64,000 nt of DNA, from positions 1-64,000 of the forward strand of contig NZ_BAAAUN010000002.1 of NCBI RefSeq assembly GCF_039533965.1, read 5' to 3'. The notes below the pieces were generated by a model that saw only the letters and a program-made list of their open reading frames with translations, had not been told where the DNA came from and did not search any database. How positions within the stretch are numbered: position 1 is the first letter of the stretch; each line of letters starts with the position of its first letter. The position numbers and the translations under genes are program-made. The DNA comes from Microbacterium luteolum. GTDB taxonomy: Bacteria; Actinomycetota; Actinomycetes; Actinomycetales; Microbacteriaceae. Positions 54,354-63,725 of this stretch are shown here, piece after piece.

Positions 54354-55344
54354 GGTCGGCCTCCTCGCGCGGGTAGCGCACCCCGATCTGCGAGCGGATC
54401 TCGTCGAGGGTGCCCATGATCGCCACGGTCTCGGCGATCGGCAGGATGTCCCCCTCGAGGATGCCCTCGCGCACGAGGCGCTCGGCGTTCAGCGCCTGAT
54501 ACTGCATGCCGCGCCCCTCGACCTCGGAGACGTACTCCTCCTGGACGGTGCCGTCCGGAAGGACGACGCGGAACGAGGTGGGCGAATACCAGACGCGATC
54601 GATGTCGATGCGGGCCGCAGTGCCGACGATGCTCGCGGCGTTCGGTCCGGCGCCGCGGGAGGACGACAGCGTGGTCGAGATCGCGCCGCCCTCGTGCGTC
54701 ATGACCGTCGCGACCTCGGCGTCGGCTCCGGTCTCGATGAGGCGCCCGACGGCGCGCACCTCGGTGGGGGCGCCGAGGATGTCGTACACGAACGAGATCG
54801 GGTAGATGCCGAGATCGAGCAGCGCGCCGCCGCCCAGCTCGAGGTCGTTGAGCCGGTGCGCCGGGTCGGTCGGGAGCAGCTGGGTGTGGTCGGCGCTCAC
54901 GACGCGGATCTCACCCAACGTGCCGGCGGCGATGATCTCGCGGATGCGGACCATGTGCGGCAGATACCGCGTCCACATCGCCTCGGTCACCAGCAGGCCC
55001 TTCTCGGCGGCGAGCCGCTGCAGGTCCTCCGCCTCGGCGCGGTTCAGCGTGAAGGCCTTCTCAGCGATCACGTGCTTGCCGTGCTCGAGTGCGAGACGGG
55101 CGTTCTCGTGGTGCATCGGGTGCGGGGTCCCGACGTAGATGATGTCGACATCCGGGTCGGCGACGAGCGCCTCGTACGACGCGTGCGCGTGGGGGATGTC
55201 GAAGCGGGCGGCGAAGGCATCCGCCGATTCCTGCGAGCGCGAACCGACGGCCACCAAGTCGAGTCCTGCGGTGCGTAGATCGGATGCGAACGAGGCGGCG
55301 ATGCCGCCGGTCGCGAGGATTCCCCAACGAAGACCAGTCATCAT
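54346..55344 (-). CDS. Gfo/Idh/MocA-family oxidoreductase
   Basis: A 332-residue dehydrogenase: GILATGGIAASFASDL Rossmann loop, VGTPHPMHHENARLAL, EKAFTLNRAEAEDL and TEAMWTRYLPHM. The last two are typical of the dihydrodiol/trans-1,2-dihydrobenzene-diol dehydrogenase-like branch. Two consecutive ATGs (55344, 55341) start it; no strong ribosome site. Coupled to the NYN gene downstream, an odd pairing. Divergent from the monooxygenase at 55447. Confidence 0.9.
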   Translation of the reverse strand: MMTGLRWGILATGGIAASFASDLRTAGLDLVAVGSRSQESADAFAARFDIPHAHASYEALVADPDVDIIYVGTPHPMHHENARLALEHGKHVIAEKAFTLNRAEAEDLQRLAAEKGLLVTEAMWTRYLPHMVRIREIIAAGTLGEIRVVSADHTQLLPTDPAHRLNDLELGGGALLDLGIYPISFVYDILGAPTEVRAVGRLIETGADAEVATVMTHEGGAISTTLSSSRGAGPNAASIVGTAARIDIDRVWYSPTSFRVVLPDGTVQEEYVSEVEGRGMQYQALNAERLVREGILEGDILPIAETVAIMGTLDEIRSQIGVRYPREEADHG

Positions 55345-55446
55345 CTCAGCGTAGAGGGTGTCGCGGGTGTGACGGAGTGTGACATCGCGTGACGTCCGGC
55401 ATCGGCGGCATGGCAGCGGCGCGCACCGCGAATCTACGGTGACGAC

Positions 55447-56829
55447 ATGACGGAACCTCTCATCATCGGCGCCATGGTGCGCACGCTCGGCGCGTACCCG
55501 TCGGGGTGGCGGCAGCCGGGCGCTCATCGCGATCCGGCGGCCGATGCCGACATCCTCCGCCGCATCGCGCGGGAGGGAGAGGACGCTGGACTCGACTACC
55601 TCTTCTTCGGAGACTGGCTGGCGACCGGGCCCGACCTGGAGTTCCGCGATCCGTACCTGCTCGCTCGGATCGATCCGGTCAGCGCCGTGCTGTTCCTCGC
55701 CGGCATCACGTCGCGGATCGGACTCATCGCCACGGTCAACACGACCTACGCCGACCCGTACTCGACCGCGCGGTCGCTCGCGTCGCTCGACGTGCTCACG
55801 CGGGGCCGCGCCGGCGTCAATCTGGTGACCGGCGCCGAGCCGCGCGCCGCGGGCAACCACGGCCGCGACGCGCACGCCGACAACGAGACGCGCTACGACC
55901 GCGCCGAGGAGTTCGTCACGGCGCTGCGGCGACTCTGGGACTCCTGGAGCGACGACGCCTGGATCGCGGATGCCGCGCGCGGCGTGCTCATCGACCCGGA
56001 GGGCCTTCGAGCCGCCGACCTCGTGGGCGAGCGGGTGCGGGTCACCGGTCCGCTGAACGTCGCCCGCCCGCCGCAGGGGCAGATCCCGATCGTGCACGCC
56101 GGCACCTCGCCCCGATCGCGCGCGCTCGCGGCCACCCAGGCCGACCTCGCTCTCATCGCCGCGCCGAACCTCGCAGATGCGATCGCCACACGAGCGGGGC
56201 TGCGTGACATCGCCGCGGAGTCCGGGCGCTCGCCGGACGAGGTGAAGGTGATCGCGCCCGTGCTCCCGGTCGTCGCCGACACGGATGCCGAGGCGCACCG
56301 CATCGTGGAGCGCCTGCTGGCACTCGTGCCGCTCGCGGAAGGGCATCAGACCACGCGCACGGCGTTCCCGCCGAACCGGACCGTCGATGCGCTCGCCGAC
56401 ACGCTGGGTGTCGCCGCCGACGATCCGCTCCGCGCGGCCGCCTTCGACCAGCCCGTGACCGCCGACGACGCCGCGCGGCTGGGGGAGGTCGGTGCGGCCC
56501 TCGTCGAGAGGGTGTCGCGCATCGCCGGCGTCGGCGTCTCCGCCGGAGACCCGCTCACCTGGCGGCACCTCGTCGCCGCGCACGCCGTGCCGGCCGCCTT
56601 CGTGGTGGGCGACGCGCGCACGATCGCCGATCACTTCGAGACCTGGCGCGACGAGGGAGCGGCTGACGGATTCAATGTGCTGTCGGCCTTCCAGCCCGCC
56701 CAGTTCGAGGCGTTCACGCGCATCGCGGCCCCGGAACTGCGGCGCCGCGGCCTGCTCGCTCCGGACGCCGACCGGTCCGGCGAGACCCTTCGCGATCGCC
56801 TGCGTGTGACCTCCCGTGTCGACGCATGA
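55447..56829 (+). CDS. NtaA/SnaA/DszA-family flavin monooxygenase
   Basis: A 460-residue luciferase-like TIM-barrel monooxygenase using FMNH2. Segments typical of the NtaA/DszA branch: FFGDWLA, SLDVLTRGRAGVNLVTGAEP, NHGRDAHADNETRYDRAEEFV and IPIVHAGTSPRSRALAA. This branch desulphonates or oxidatively cleaves C-N and C-S bonds, supplying sulphur or nitrogen. It needs a flavin reductase, none of which is adjacent. It precedes, by 134 bases, an ABC importer coupled to another such monooxygenase. Confidence 0.9.
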   Translation: MTEPLIIGAMVRTLGAYPSGWRQPGAHRDPAADADILRRIAREGEDAGLDYLFFGDWLATGPDLEFRDPYLLARIDPVSAVLFLAGITSRIGLIATVNTTYADPYSTARSLASLDVLTRGRAGVNLVTGAEPRAAGNHGRDAHADNETRYDRAEEFVTALRRLWDSWSDDAWIADAARGVLIDPEGLRAADLVGERVRVTGPLNVARPPQGQIPIVHAGTSPRSRALAATQADLALIAAPNLADAIATRAGLRDIAAESGRSPDEVKVIAPVLPVVADTDAEAHRIVERLLALVPLAEGHQTTRTAFPPNRTVDALADTLGVAADDPLRAAAFDQPVTADDAARLGEVGAALVERVSRIAGVGVSAGDPLTWRHLVAAHAVPAAFVVGDARTIADHFETWRDEGAADGFNVLSAFQPAQFEAFTRIAAPELRRRGLLAPDADRSGETLRDRLRVTSRVDA

Positions 56830-56963
56830 CCGGACGTTTCGTCTCGCGACGGTCGGTGTCCGGCGCTTCGCCGCACGGCATCCGTCTTCCCTAGCGTGAT
56901 CCTCACCTCGCAGTCCCGCACCACTCCCGCACCCGTGCACCCGAAGCCCAGGAGGCCTCTCCC

Positions 56964-58598
56964 ATGAACCGCCGTCTCATCCGTGCAGCCGCCGTGGCGC
57001 TCCCGCTCGTCCTCGCGACGAGCCTCGCCGCCTGCGCCTCCTCGCCGGCACCGGCCAACGCGCCGGCCGAGGGGAGCGACCCCGTCACCGGCGGCACCCT
57101 CACCTACCTCGAGCACCAGACGTACACCAACCTGTACCCGCCGCAGGCCGGCTTCTACCCCAACGGCGGCGTCGTCAACAACATCGCCGCCCGCCTCACC
57201 TGGCAGAACCCGGAGTCGCTCGACATCGAGCCGTGGATCGCCTCCGACTGGACCGTGAACGACGACGCGACCGAGTACACGTTCAATCTGAAGCCCGACG
57301 TCACGTTCTCCGACGGCACCCCGCTCGATGCCGCGGCCGTGGCGAAGAACTTCGACACGTACGGGCTCGGCGTCGCCGACCGAGGGCTCACGATCTCCGA
57401 AGCGATCAACAACTACGCCAGCAGCGAGGTCGTCGACGAGGACACGGTCACGTTCCGCTTCTCGGCTCCGGCACCCGGTTTCCTGCAGGCGACCTCGACC
57501 ATCAACTCGGGCCTCCTCTCGCCCGCGACGCTGGACGGCACGATCGAGGACTTCGGCGCCGGCAACGCGGAGGAGATCATCGGCTCCGGCCCCTTCACCG
57601 TGACCGACGAGAAGCTGGGCACCGAGTACACGCTCACGGCGCGCGACGACTACGCGTGGGCGCCGGAGAGCGCGGAGAACCAGGGGCGTCCGTACGTCGA
57701 CGCCGTGCACGTGCTCGTCACGCCCGAGGACTCGGTGCGCATCGGCTCGCTGATCGCCGGACAGGCCGACTACGTGCGGTACGTGCAGGCCTTCGACGAG
57801 GACCGTGTCGAGAGTGCGGGCTTCACCCTCTACGCCCCGCAGACCCGCGGCGTGAACAACGCGATCAGCCTGCGTCCGAGCAACCCGCTCCTCACCGACA
57901 TCCGCGTCCGCCAGGCGCTGGTCGCCGCGGTCGACGCGCAGGAGGTCGTCGACACGCTCTTCACCGAGAACTATCCGGTCGCGACCTCGGTCCTCTCGTC
58001 CGAGGCCCTCGGCTACAAGGACGAGTCCGAGCACTACGCGTTCGATCCCGACAAGGCCGAGAAGCTCCTCGACGATGCGGGATGGAAGCCGGGATCCGAC
58101 GGAATCCGCGAGAAGGACGGCGAGCGCCTCTCCTTCACGGTGTACGAGGCGAAGCCGCAGCCCCTCTCGAAGCAGACCCTGGAGCTCGTCGCGCAGCAGC
58201 TGGCGAAGGTCGGTGTCGAGCTGAGCGTCAAGCCGGGAGACGCCGGAAGCGCCGCCGCCGATAACCGCGACCCGCTCAAGACCGGCTTCTACCACTCCAT
58301 GGTCGGACGCGCCGACCTCGACGTGATCAAGAGCCAGTACTTCACGAAGAACCGCGACACGCTCATCTCGAACGACGCCGAGCTCGACGCTCTGCTGCTC
58401 GCCGTGGCATCCGAGCCCGACCCCGACAAGCGCGTCGCCGCCTCCCAGGCCGTGCAGGACTACATCGCCGAGCAGGCGTACGTGATCCCGCTGTTCGAGG
58501 AGCCGCAGGTGTACGGCGCGGCGACCTACGTGCAGGGCGTGGCCTTCGAGTCGGTGGGTCGTCCGACCTTCTCCGGCGTGTGGCTCGCCGAGCACTGA
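56964..58598 (+). CDS. ABC substrate-binding lipoprotein (KPN_01854-like family)
   Basis: A 544-residue DppA/OppA-type (SBP family 5) lipoprotein with lipobox LAAC (Cys24). The mature start TGGTLTYLEHQTYTNLYPPQ and FYPNGGVVNNIAARLTWQ match what I recall of the family named after KPN_01854, found with luciferase-like monooxygenases. AGGAGG precedes the ATG. It should bind a small peptide-like, opine-like or sulphur/nitrogen compound. First gene of an operon reaching the window edge. Confidence 0.92.
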   Translation: MNRRLIRAAAVALPLVLATSLAACASSPAPANAPAEGSDPVTGGTLTYLEHQTYTNLYPPQAGFYPNGGVVNNIAARLTWQNPESLDIEPWIASDWTVNDDATEYTFNLKPDVTFSDGTPLDAAAVAKNFDTYGLGVADRGLTISEAINNYASSEVVDEDTVTFRFSAPAPGFLQATSTINSGLLSPATLDGTIEDFGAGNAEEIIGSGPFTVTDEKLGTEYTLTARDDYAWAPESAENQGRPYVDAVHVLVTPEDSVRIGSLIAGQADYVRYVQAFDEDRVESAGFTLYAPQTRGVNNAISLRPSNPLLTDIRVRQALVAAVDAQEVVDTLFTENYPVATSVLSSEALGYKDESEHYAFDPDKAEKLLDDAGWKPGSDGIREKDGERLSFTVYEAKPQPLSKQTLELVAQQLAKVGVELSVKPGDAGSAAADNRDPLKTGFYHSMVGRADLDVIKSQYFTKNRDTLISNDAELDALLLAVASEPDPDKRVAASQAVQDYIAEQAYVIPLFEEPQVYGAATYVQGVAFESVGRPTFSGVWLAEH

Positions 58599-58614
58599 TG
58601 AGCACGGTGCACCG

Positions 58615-59583
58615 ATGAGCTTCGTCCTCCGACGAGCCGGGCAGGCCGCGATCGTTCTGATCGCGGCCTTCACGGCCACCTTCTTCCTGCTGCAGCTGCT
58701 GCCGGGCGATGCGATCCTGATCAAGTTCTCGGACCCGAGCCTCGGGCTCTCACCCGATCAGCTCGACAGCATCCGCGCGACCTACGGCGCCGACCTGCCG
58801 TGGTGGGAGCAGTACGTGCACGCGGGGCTGGGCTTCCTGGCCGGGGACTTCGGCTACTCGACGCAGTTCGGGACCCCCGTGCTCACGATGCTGGGCGAGG
58901 CGCTGCCGTCGACGCTCCTGCTGGCCTTCCTGGGCCTGGTCGTGGCGCTGGTGATCGCGGTCCTCGTCGCCGGGCTCTCGTCGCTCGCGCGCTTCGCGTG
59001 GCTGCGCGACGGTCTGCGTCAGATCCCCGGACTGTTCGTGGCCGTTCCGGTCTTCTGGCTCGGGATCCTGCTCATCCAGGTGTTCTCCTTCGGCCTCGGA
59101 TGGGTGCCGATCGTCGGCGCCGACCCGGTGTCGGGCCTCATCCTCCCGGTGCTCACGCTCGCCGTGCCGATCTCGGCGCCGCTGGCGCAGGTGCTCGTGC
59201 GCAGCATCGATCAGGTGCAGGCCCAGCCGTTCATCACGGTCGTGCGGGCCAAAGGGGCGCCTCCCGTCTGGGTGCTCACCCGCTCGGTCGCCCGGAACGC
59301 GGCGGTGCCGACCCTCACGATCGCGGGTGTGCTGTTCGGCGAGCTCGTCGGCGGCGCCGTGGTGACGGAGACCGTGTTCGGTCGCACCGGCGTCGGACGG
59401 CTCACCGAGCAGGCCGTCGCGAACCAGGACATCCCGGTACTGCAGGGCGTCGTGCTGCTGTCGGCCCTCGGCTTCGTGCTCATCAGCTTCGCCGTCGATC
59501 TCGTGACGCCGCTCATCGACCCGCGTCAGCGGAACGTCGCGAGGGCGACCGTGCCCCGCGCACTCCAGGAGGCCCCGGCATGA
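58615..59583 (+). CDS. ABC permease (DppB type)
   Basis: A 322-residue binding-protein-dependent permease with six hydrophobic segments; the coupling loop is TVVRAKGAPPVWVLTRSVARNAAVP (with RAKG conserved) and GAVVTETVFGRTGVGRL is the usual C-terminal signature. It pairs with the DppC-type permease that starts at its stop. Confidence 0.94.
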   Translation: MSFVLRRAGQAAIVLIAAFTATFFLLQLLPGDAILIKFSDPSLGLSPDQLDSIRATYGADLPWWEQYVHAGLGFLAGDFGYSTQFGTPVLTMLGEALPSTLLLAFLGLVVALVIAVLVAGLSSLARFAWLRDGLRQIPGLFVAVPVFWLGILLIQVFSFGLGWVPIVGADPVSGLILPVLTLAVPISAPLAQVLVRSIDQVQAQPFITVVRAKGAPPVWVLTRSVARNAAVPTLTIAGVLFGELVGGAVVTETVFGRTGVGRLTEQAVANQDIPVLQGVVLLSALGFVLISFAVDLVTPLIDPRQRNVARATVPRALQEAPA

Positions 59584-60473
59584 CCGTCCCCGTTCTCACC
59601 ACGCTTCCCGTCCCGGTCAACCCCGAGCCCGAGACGGATGCCGTCGCTCCGGCATCCGTCCGCCCCGGCACGCCGCTCCGGGCGCTGCCGTGGGGCCTGT
59701 ACCTGGCGATCTCGGTCGTCGTGCTGGCCGTGCTCTGGGCCGTGATCCCCGGAGTCTTCGCCCCGGCCGATCCGCTCACCGGTGCGCCGGCCGACAAGCT
59801 GCTGCCGCCGAGCGCCGCCCACTGGTTCGGCACGGACACGCTCGGCCGCGATCTGTTCGGCCGCGTAGTCCACGGCGCGGTGCACTCGCTCTCCGGCGCG
59901 CTCATCGCCGTGACCGTGGGCCTCGGCCTCGGCACGCTGATCGGCGCGGTTGCCGGTGCCGTCGGCGGCATCCTCGACGACGTGCTGATGCGGATCGTCG
60001 ATGTGCTGCTCGCGATCCCCGGCCTGCTGCTGTCGCTCTCGGTGATCATCCTGCTCGGCTTCGGCACCGTGAACGCCGCGCTCGCGGTCGGTCTCGGCAG
60101 CGTCGCGGCCTTCGCGCGCCTGATGCGCGCCGAGGTCGCCCGGGTGCGGCGCACCGAGTACGTCGAGGCCGCGTACGGCAGTGGGGCGACCTTCTTCGCC
60201 GTGCTCCGCCGGCACGTGCTCCCGAACTCGCTCACCCCGATCGTCGCGCTCGCCGCCCTGCAGTTCGGCACCGCGATCCTCGCGATCTCGACGCTCGGGT
60301 TCCTCGGCTACGGCGCGCCGCCGCCCACGCCCGAATGGGGCCTTCTGATCGCCGAGGGGCGCAACTACATCGGGACGGCGTGGTGGCTCACGGCCCTCCC
60401 CGGTCTCGTCGTCGTCGCGGTGGTGCTCAGCGCCAACCGCATCAGCCACCGACTCGGAAGGAACACCCGATGA
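59580..60473 (+). CDS. ABC permease (DppC type)
   Basis: A 297-residue permease with a proline-rich cytoplasmic N-terminus and about six hydrophobic segments. HWFGTDTLGRDLFGRVVHGA is the DppC hallmark, RTEYVEAAYGSGATFFAVLRRHVLPN the coupling loop. ATGA overlaps on both sides. Confidence 0.94.
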   Translation: MTVPVLTTLPVPVNPEPETDAVAPASVRPGTPLRALPWGLYLAISVVVLAVLWAVIPGVFAPADPLTGAPADKLLPPSAAHWFGTDTLGRDLFGRVVHGAVHSLSGALIAVTVGLGLGTLIGAVAGAVGGILDDVLMRIVDVLLAIPGLLLSLSVIILLGFGTVNAALAVGLGSVAAFARLMRAEVARVRRTEYVEAAYGSGATFFAVLRRHVLPNSLTPIVALAALQFGTAILAISTLGFLGYGAPPPTPEWGLLIAEGRNYIGTAWWLTALPGLVVVAVVLSANRISHRLGRNTR

Positions 60474-62086
60474 GCGTCCTCGCAGCGAACGATCTGCGGA
60501 TCTCCTACGCCGGACGCGAGGTCGTCCACGGCATCTCCTTCGAGATCCAGGAGGGTGAGACGGTCGCGCTCGTCGGCGAGTCGGGTTCGGGCAAGTCCAC
60601 CACCGCACACGCTCTGCTGGGCCTCCTGCCCGCCGGGGGACGCGTGGACGGCGGCAGCGTGCGGCTCGGCGACCTCGACATCTCCGGCTGGTCGGACCGT
60701 GCTCTGCGCGGCATCCGCGGGCCGGCGATCGGCCTCGTTCCGCAGGACCCGACGACCTCGCTCGACCCGGTGCGGCCGATCGGCGCACAGGTGGCGGAGA
60801 TCCTGCGGCTGCACGGGCATCGGGATCGCCGGGCCCGCCGCGCCAGGGTCATCGAGCTGCTCGACCGCGTCGGCATCGACGACCCCGACCTCCGCGCCCG
60901 CCAGTACCCGCACGAGCTCTCGGGCGGGATGCGGCAGCGCGTGCTGATCGCCACCGCGATCGCGCTGGGCCCGCGGCTGCTGATCGCCGACGAGCCCACG
61001 AGCGCGCTCGACGCCACCGTGCAGCGCAAGGTGCTCGACCTGCTCGACGAGCTGCGCCGCGAGGAGGGCACCAGCATCCTCCTCGTGACGCACGACCTCG
61101 GCGTCGCCGCCGACCGTGCCGAGCGGCTCGTCGTGCTGAAGGACGGCCGGATCGTGGAGCAGGGTGCGAGCGCCGATGTGCTCGCGGCGCCGGCCGACGC
61201 CTACACCAAGCAGCTCCTCGCCGATGCTCCGGCGTTCGCGACGGGGTTCCGCCGGCCGGACGCCCCGCCGTTCCTGCGCGATGCGGCCGCGGTCGCTGCG
61301 GAGAATCCCTACGCGATCGTGGCCGAGGGACTCGTGAAGGAGTTCCGGGTCGGTGGACGCGAGCGCTTCCGCGCCGTCGACGACGTGTCGTTCCGCGTGC
61401 GCAAGGGCACCACGCACGCGCTCGTGGGGGAGTCCGGGTCGGGCAAGACCACGACCGCCCGGCTGGTCACCCGCTTCCAGCAGCCGGATGCCGGCACGAT
61501 CGAGGTCGCGGGGGCCGGCGTGACAAGTGCGTCGCGCGAGCAGCTGCGTGCATTGCGTCGTCGTATCCAGCTGGTCTACCAGAACCCCTTCGCGTCGCTC
61601 GATCCGCGCCAGCAGATCGTCGACATCGTCGCAGAGCCGCTGCGGAACTTCCGCCAGGGCTCGCGGTCCGACCAGCGTGCACGGGCGCTCGCGCTGATCG
61701 ACCGGGTGTCGCTTCCCGCCGACGTCGCACGACGCACTCCGCAGGAGCTGTCCGGCGGGCAGCGGCAGCGCGTGGCGATCGCCCGTGCCCTCGCGATCGA
61801 CCCGGAGATCGTCGTGCTCGACGAGGCGGTCTCCGCTCTCGACGTGACCGTGCAGGCCCGCATCCTCGAGCTGCTCACCTCGCTGCAGGCCGAGCTCGGA
61901 CTCACCTACCTGTTCATCTCGCACGACCTCGCGGTGGTGCGCCGGATCAGCCACACGGTCTCGGTGATGCGCCGTGGTCGGATCGTCGAGGAGGGCCCGA
62001 CCGAAGAGCTGTTCCACGACCCCCAACACGACTACACCCGGGAGCTGCTGGCCGCGGTGCCCGGTCGAACGGAGATCCCCGCATGA
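60470..62086 (+). CDS. Fused DppD/DppF-type ABC ATPase
   Basis: A 538-residue double ATPase. Each half has Walker A (GESGSGKST and GESGSGKTT), the signature LSGGMRQRV or LSGGQRQRV, and Walker B (LLIADEPTSALD and IVVLDEAVSALD). Both halves look catalytically complete. In the second half the residue after the Walker-B Glu is Ala (DEA), seen in other DppF-like proteins. It energises import by the two permeases. Confidence 0.94.
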   Translation: MSVLAANDLRISYAGREVVHGISFEIQEGETVALVGESGSGKSTTAHALLGLLPAGGRVDGGSVRLGDLDISGWSDRALRGIRGPAIGLVPQDPTTSLDPVRPIGAQVAEILRLHGHRDRRARRARVIELLDRVGIDDPDLRARQYPHELSGGMRQRVLIATAIALGPRLLIADEPTSALDATVQRKVLDLLDELRREEGTSILLVTHDLGVAADRAERLVVLKDGRIVEQGASADVLAAPADAYTKQLLADAPAFATGFRRPDAPPFLRDAAAVAAENPYAIVAEGLVKEFRVGGRERFRAVDDVSFRVRKGTTHALVGESGSGKTTTARLVTRFQQPDAGTIEVAGAGVTSASREQLRALRRRIQLVYQNPFASLDPRQQIVDIVAEPLRNFRQGSRSDQRARALALIDRVSLPADVARRTPQELSGGQRQRVAIARALAIDPEIVVLDEAVSALDVTVQARILELLTSLQAELGLTYLFISHDLAVVRRISHTVSVMRRGRIVEEGPTEELFHDPQHDYTRELLAAVPGRTEIPA

Positions 62087-63102
62087 CCGCCCCCACCGTC
62101 GCCTTCTTCACCCGCCTGCTCGACGACGCGGCGCCCGCCGAGCGCTACGCCCTCGCAGCTGCGCAGATCCAGCTGGCCGAGAGCGTCGGCATCGGACGAG
62201 CGTGGGTCGCGCAGCACCACTTCCGCGCGGCGGAGGGCGGTCTTCCCTCGCCCCTGGTGCTCCTGGCGAATATCGCGGCGCGCACCACGCGCATCCGCCT
62301 GGGGACGGGCGTCATCACCCTGCCGCTGGAGGATCCGGTGCGCGTCGCCGAGGACGCGGTGGTCGCCGACCTGCTGTCCGACGGGCGGCTCGACCTGGGG
62401 TTGGGCAGCGGCGGCACCCCGTCGTCGTTCGTGCCGTTCGGCGAGGACGTGCGCGACAAGGCGCCGACCTACGACCGCAAGCTCGCCGTGCTGCTCGACG
62501 CCCTGACCGCTCGCGACATCGGCGCGGGCAACACGCTCTATCCGGATGCCGCTGACCTCGCCGACCGCATCTGGCAGGCGACATTCTCGGCGCCGGGCGG
62601 CCATCGCGCCGGCGTCCACGGGCACGGACTGCTGCTGTCCCGTACTCAGCCCCGCCGCGACGACGCGCTGCACGCGCCGCTCGCCGCCCTGCAGGATCCG
62701 ATCATCGACGCGTACCTCGAGGCTCTGCCCGACGGTGCGACGCCGCGGATCACGGCCTCCCGCACCGTGTTCGTCGCCGACGACCGCGCCGAGGCTCTGC
62801 GCTTCGCGGAGGTCGGACTGCGGCGCGCGGCCGAGGGGTTCCGGCGACAGGGCCAGACGATCCCCGGTGACAGCATCGACGAGCTGATCGTCGCCCTCGA
62901 CACGCACCTCGGCACGCCGGAGGAGGTCGCGGAGTCGCTCGCCGCCGACTCCACCCTCGCCCGCGCGACGGAGGTCGCGTTCCAGGTGCATTCGGTCGAC
63001 GCCCCGCATGACCACGTGCTGCGCTCGATCGAGCTCTTCGCCGAGCAGGTCGCGCCCGCGCTCGGCTACGCACTCACCGACACCATCAAGGAGAAGGCAT
63101 GA
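62083..63102 (+). CDS. Luciferase-like FMN monooxygenase (KPN_01858-like family)
   Basis: A 339-residue luciferase-like monooxygenase: VGIGRAWVAQHHFR, RIRLGTGVITLPLEDPVRVAED and LDLGLGSGGTPSSF. The motifs resemble the family I recall as KPN_01858 (putative FMN-dependent monooxygenase), which accompanies the KPN_01854 binding protein. It is coupled to the ATPase upstream and the CMD-like gene downstream by ATGA overlaps. Substrate unknown, presumably what the importer brings in. Confidence 0.9.
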   Translation: MTAPTVAFFTRLLDDAAPAERYALAAAQIQLAESVGIGRAWVAQHHFRAAEGGLPSPLVLLANIAARTTRIRLGTGVITLPLEDPVRVAEDAVVADLLSDGRLDLGLGSGGTPSSFVPFGEDVRDKAPTYDRKLAVLLDALTARDIGAGNTLYPDAADLADRIWQATFSAPGGHRAGVHGHGLLLSRTQPRRDDALHAPLAALQDPIIDAYLEALPDGATPRITASRTVFVADDRAEALRFAEVGLRRAAEGFRRQGQTIPGDSIDELIVALDTHLGTPEEVAESLAADSTLARATEVAFQVHSVDAPHDHVLRSIELFAEQVAPALGYALTDTIKEKA

Positions 63103-63725
63103 CCCACGACATCGTCGATCAGATCGCGGGGGTGACGCCCGAGCTCGATGCCCTGCGGCGTCGTCGCCCCGTCACCAGGGAGCAGCTGCAGGCGAGCTTC
63201 GACGCGCTGTTCCGTCCGGTCTCGGAGGAGCACGCATCGCAGGCGGAGCGGGAGCTCATCGCCGCGTTCGCCACGCGGCTCGCCGGCAGCTCCGACGCGA
63301 CCGGCACGTTCTACGCCGACCGCGCGCTCGCCGCCGACGCAGATGGTGCGGCGGTCGTGCTGGCCGAGGCGTCGGACGCTGCGGTCGAAGGACCGTTCGG
63401 CGCATACACCGAACGCGGACTGCAGGGCGAGAGCACCGAGGGGGAGCGCTACGCGCCGTCGGATGCCGCCGCCGAGGCTCTCGGAGACCGGCTCGCCGCC
63501 GCACTGGCGCACACGCACCTGCTGGTGTTCCGTCCGCGGGAGGCGTCGGCGGCGGACATCAGTCGACTGCTCGACGCCGGATGGTCGGCCGACGGCATCA
63601 TCACGCTGTCGCAGCTCGTGTCGTTCCTGGCGTTCCAGCAGCGGGTCATCACCGGTCTCCGGGTGCTCGCTGCCGCCGGTCTCGCGTCGACCGCGCAGAC
63701 CGATTCCGAGGAGGAAGCAGCATGA
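63099..63725 (+). CDS. CMD-domain protein (Avi_7170-like family)
   Basis: A 208-residue helical protein recalling the carboxymuconolactone-decarboxylase/AhpD-like fold, C-terminal part with LLDAGWSADGIITLSQLVSFLAFQQRVITGLRVLA. AhpD-type CxxC is absent. It resembles the family named after Avi_7170, which occurs beside the monooxygenase and a second, alkylhydroperoxidase-like protein. Start and stop overlap neighbours. Role unknown. Confidence 0.83.
   Translation: MTHDIVDQIAGVTPELDALRRRRPVTREQLQASFDALFRPVSEEHASQAERELIAAFATRLAGSSDATGTFYADRALAADADGAAVVLAEASDAAVEGPFGAYTERGLQGESTEGERYAPSDAAAEALGDRLAAALAHTHLLVFRPREASAADISRLLDAGWSADGIITLSQLVSFLAFQQRVITGLRVLAAAGLASTAQTDSEEEAA

Noticed and set aside
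54346..56940. A possible 864-codon fusion on the minus strand joining the Gfo/Idh oxidoreductase to an N-terminal extension.
   Set aside because: The extension lies opposite the conserved NtaA/DszA-type monooxygenase and contains no recognisable sequence. The oxidoreductase begins at the double ATG near 55344.
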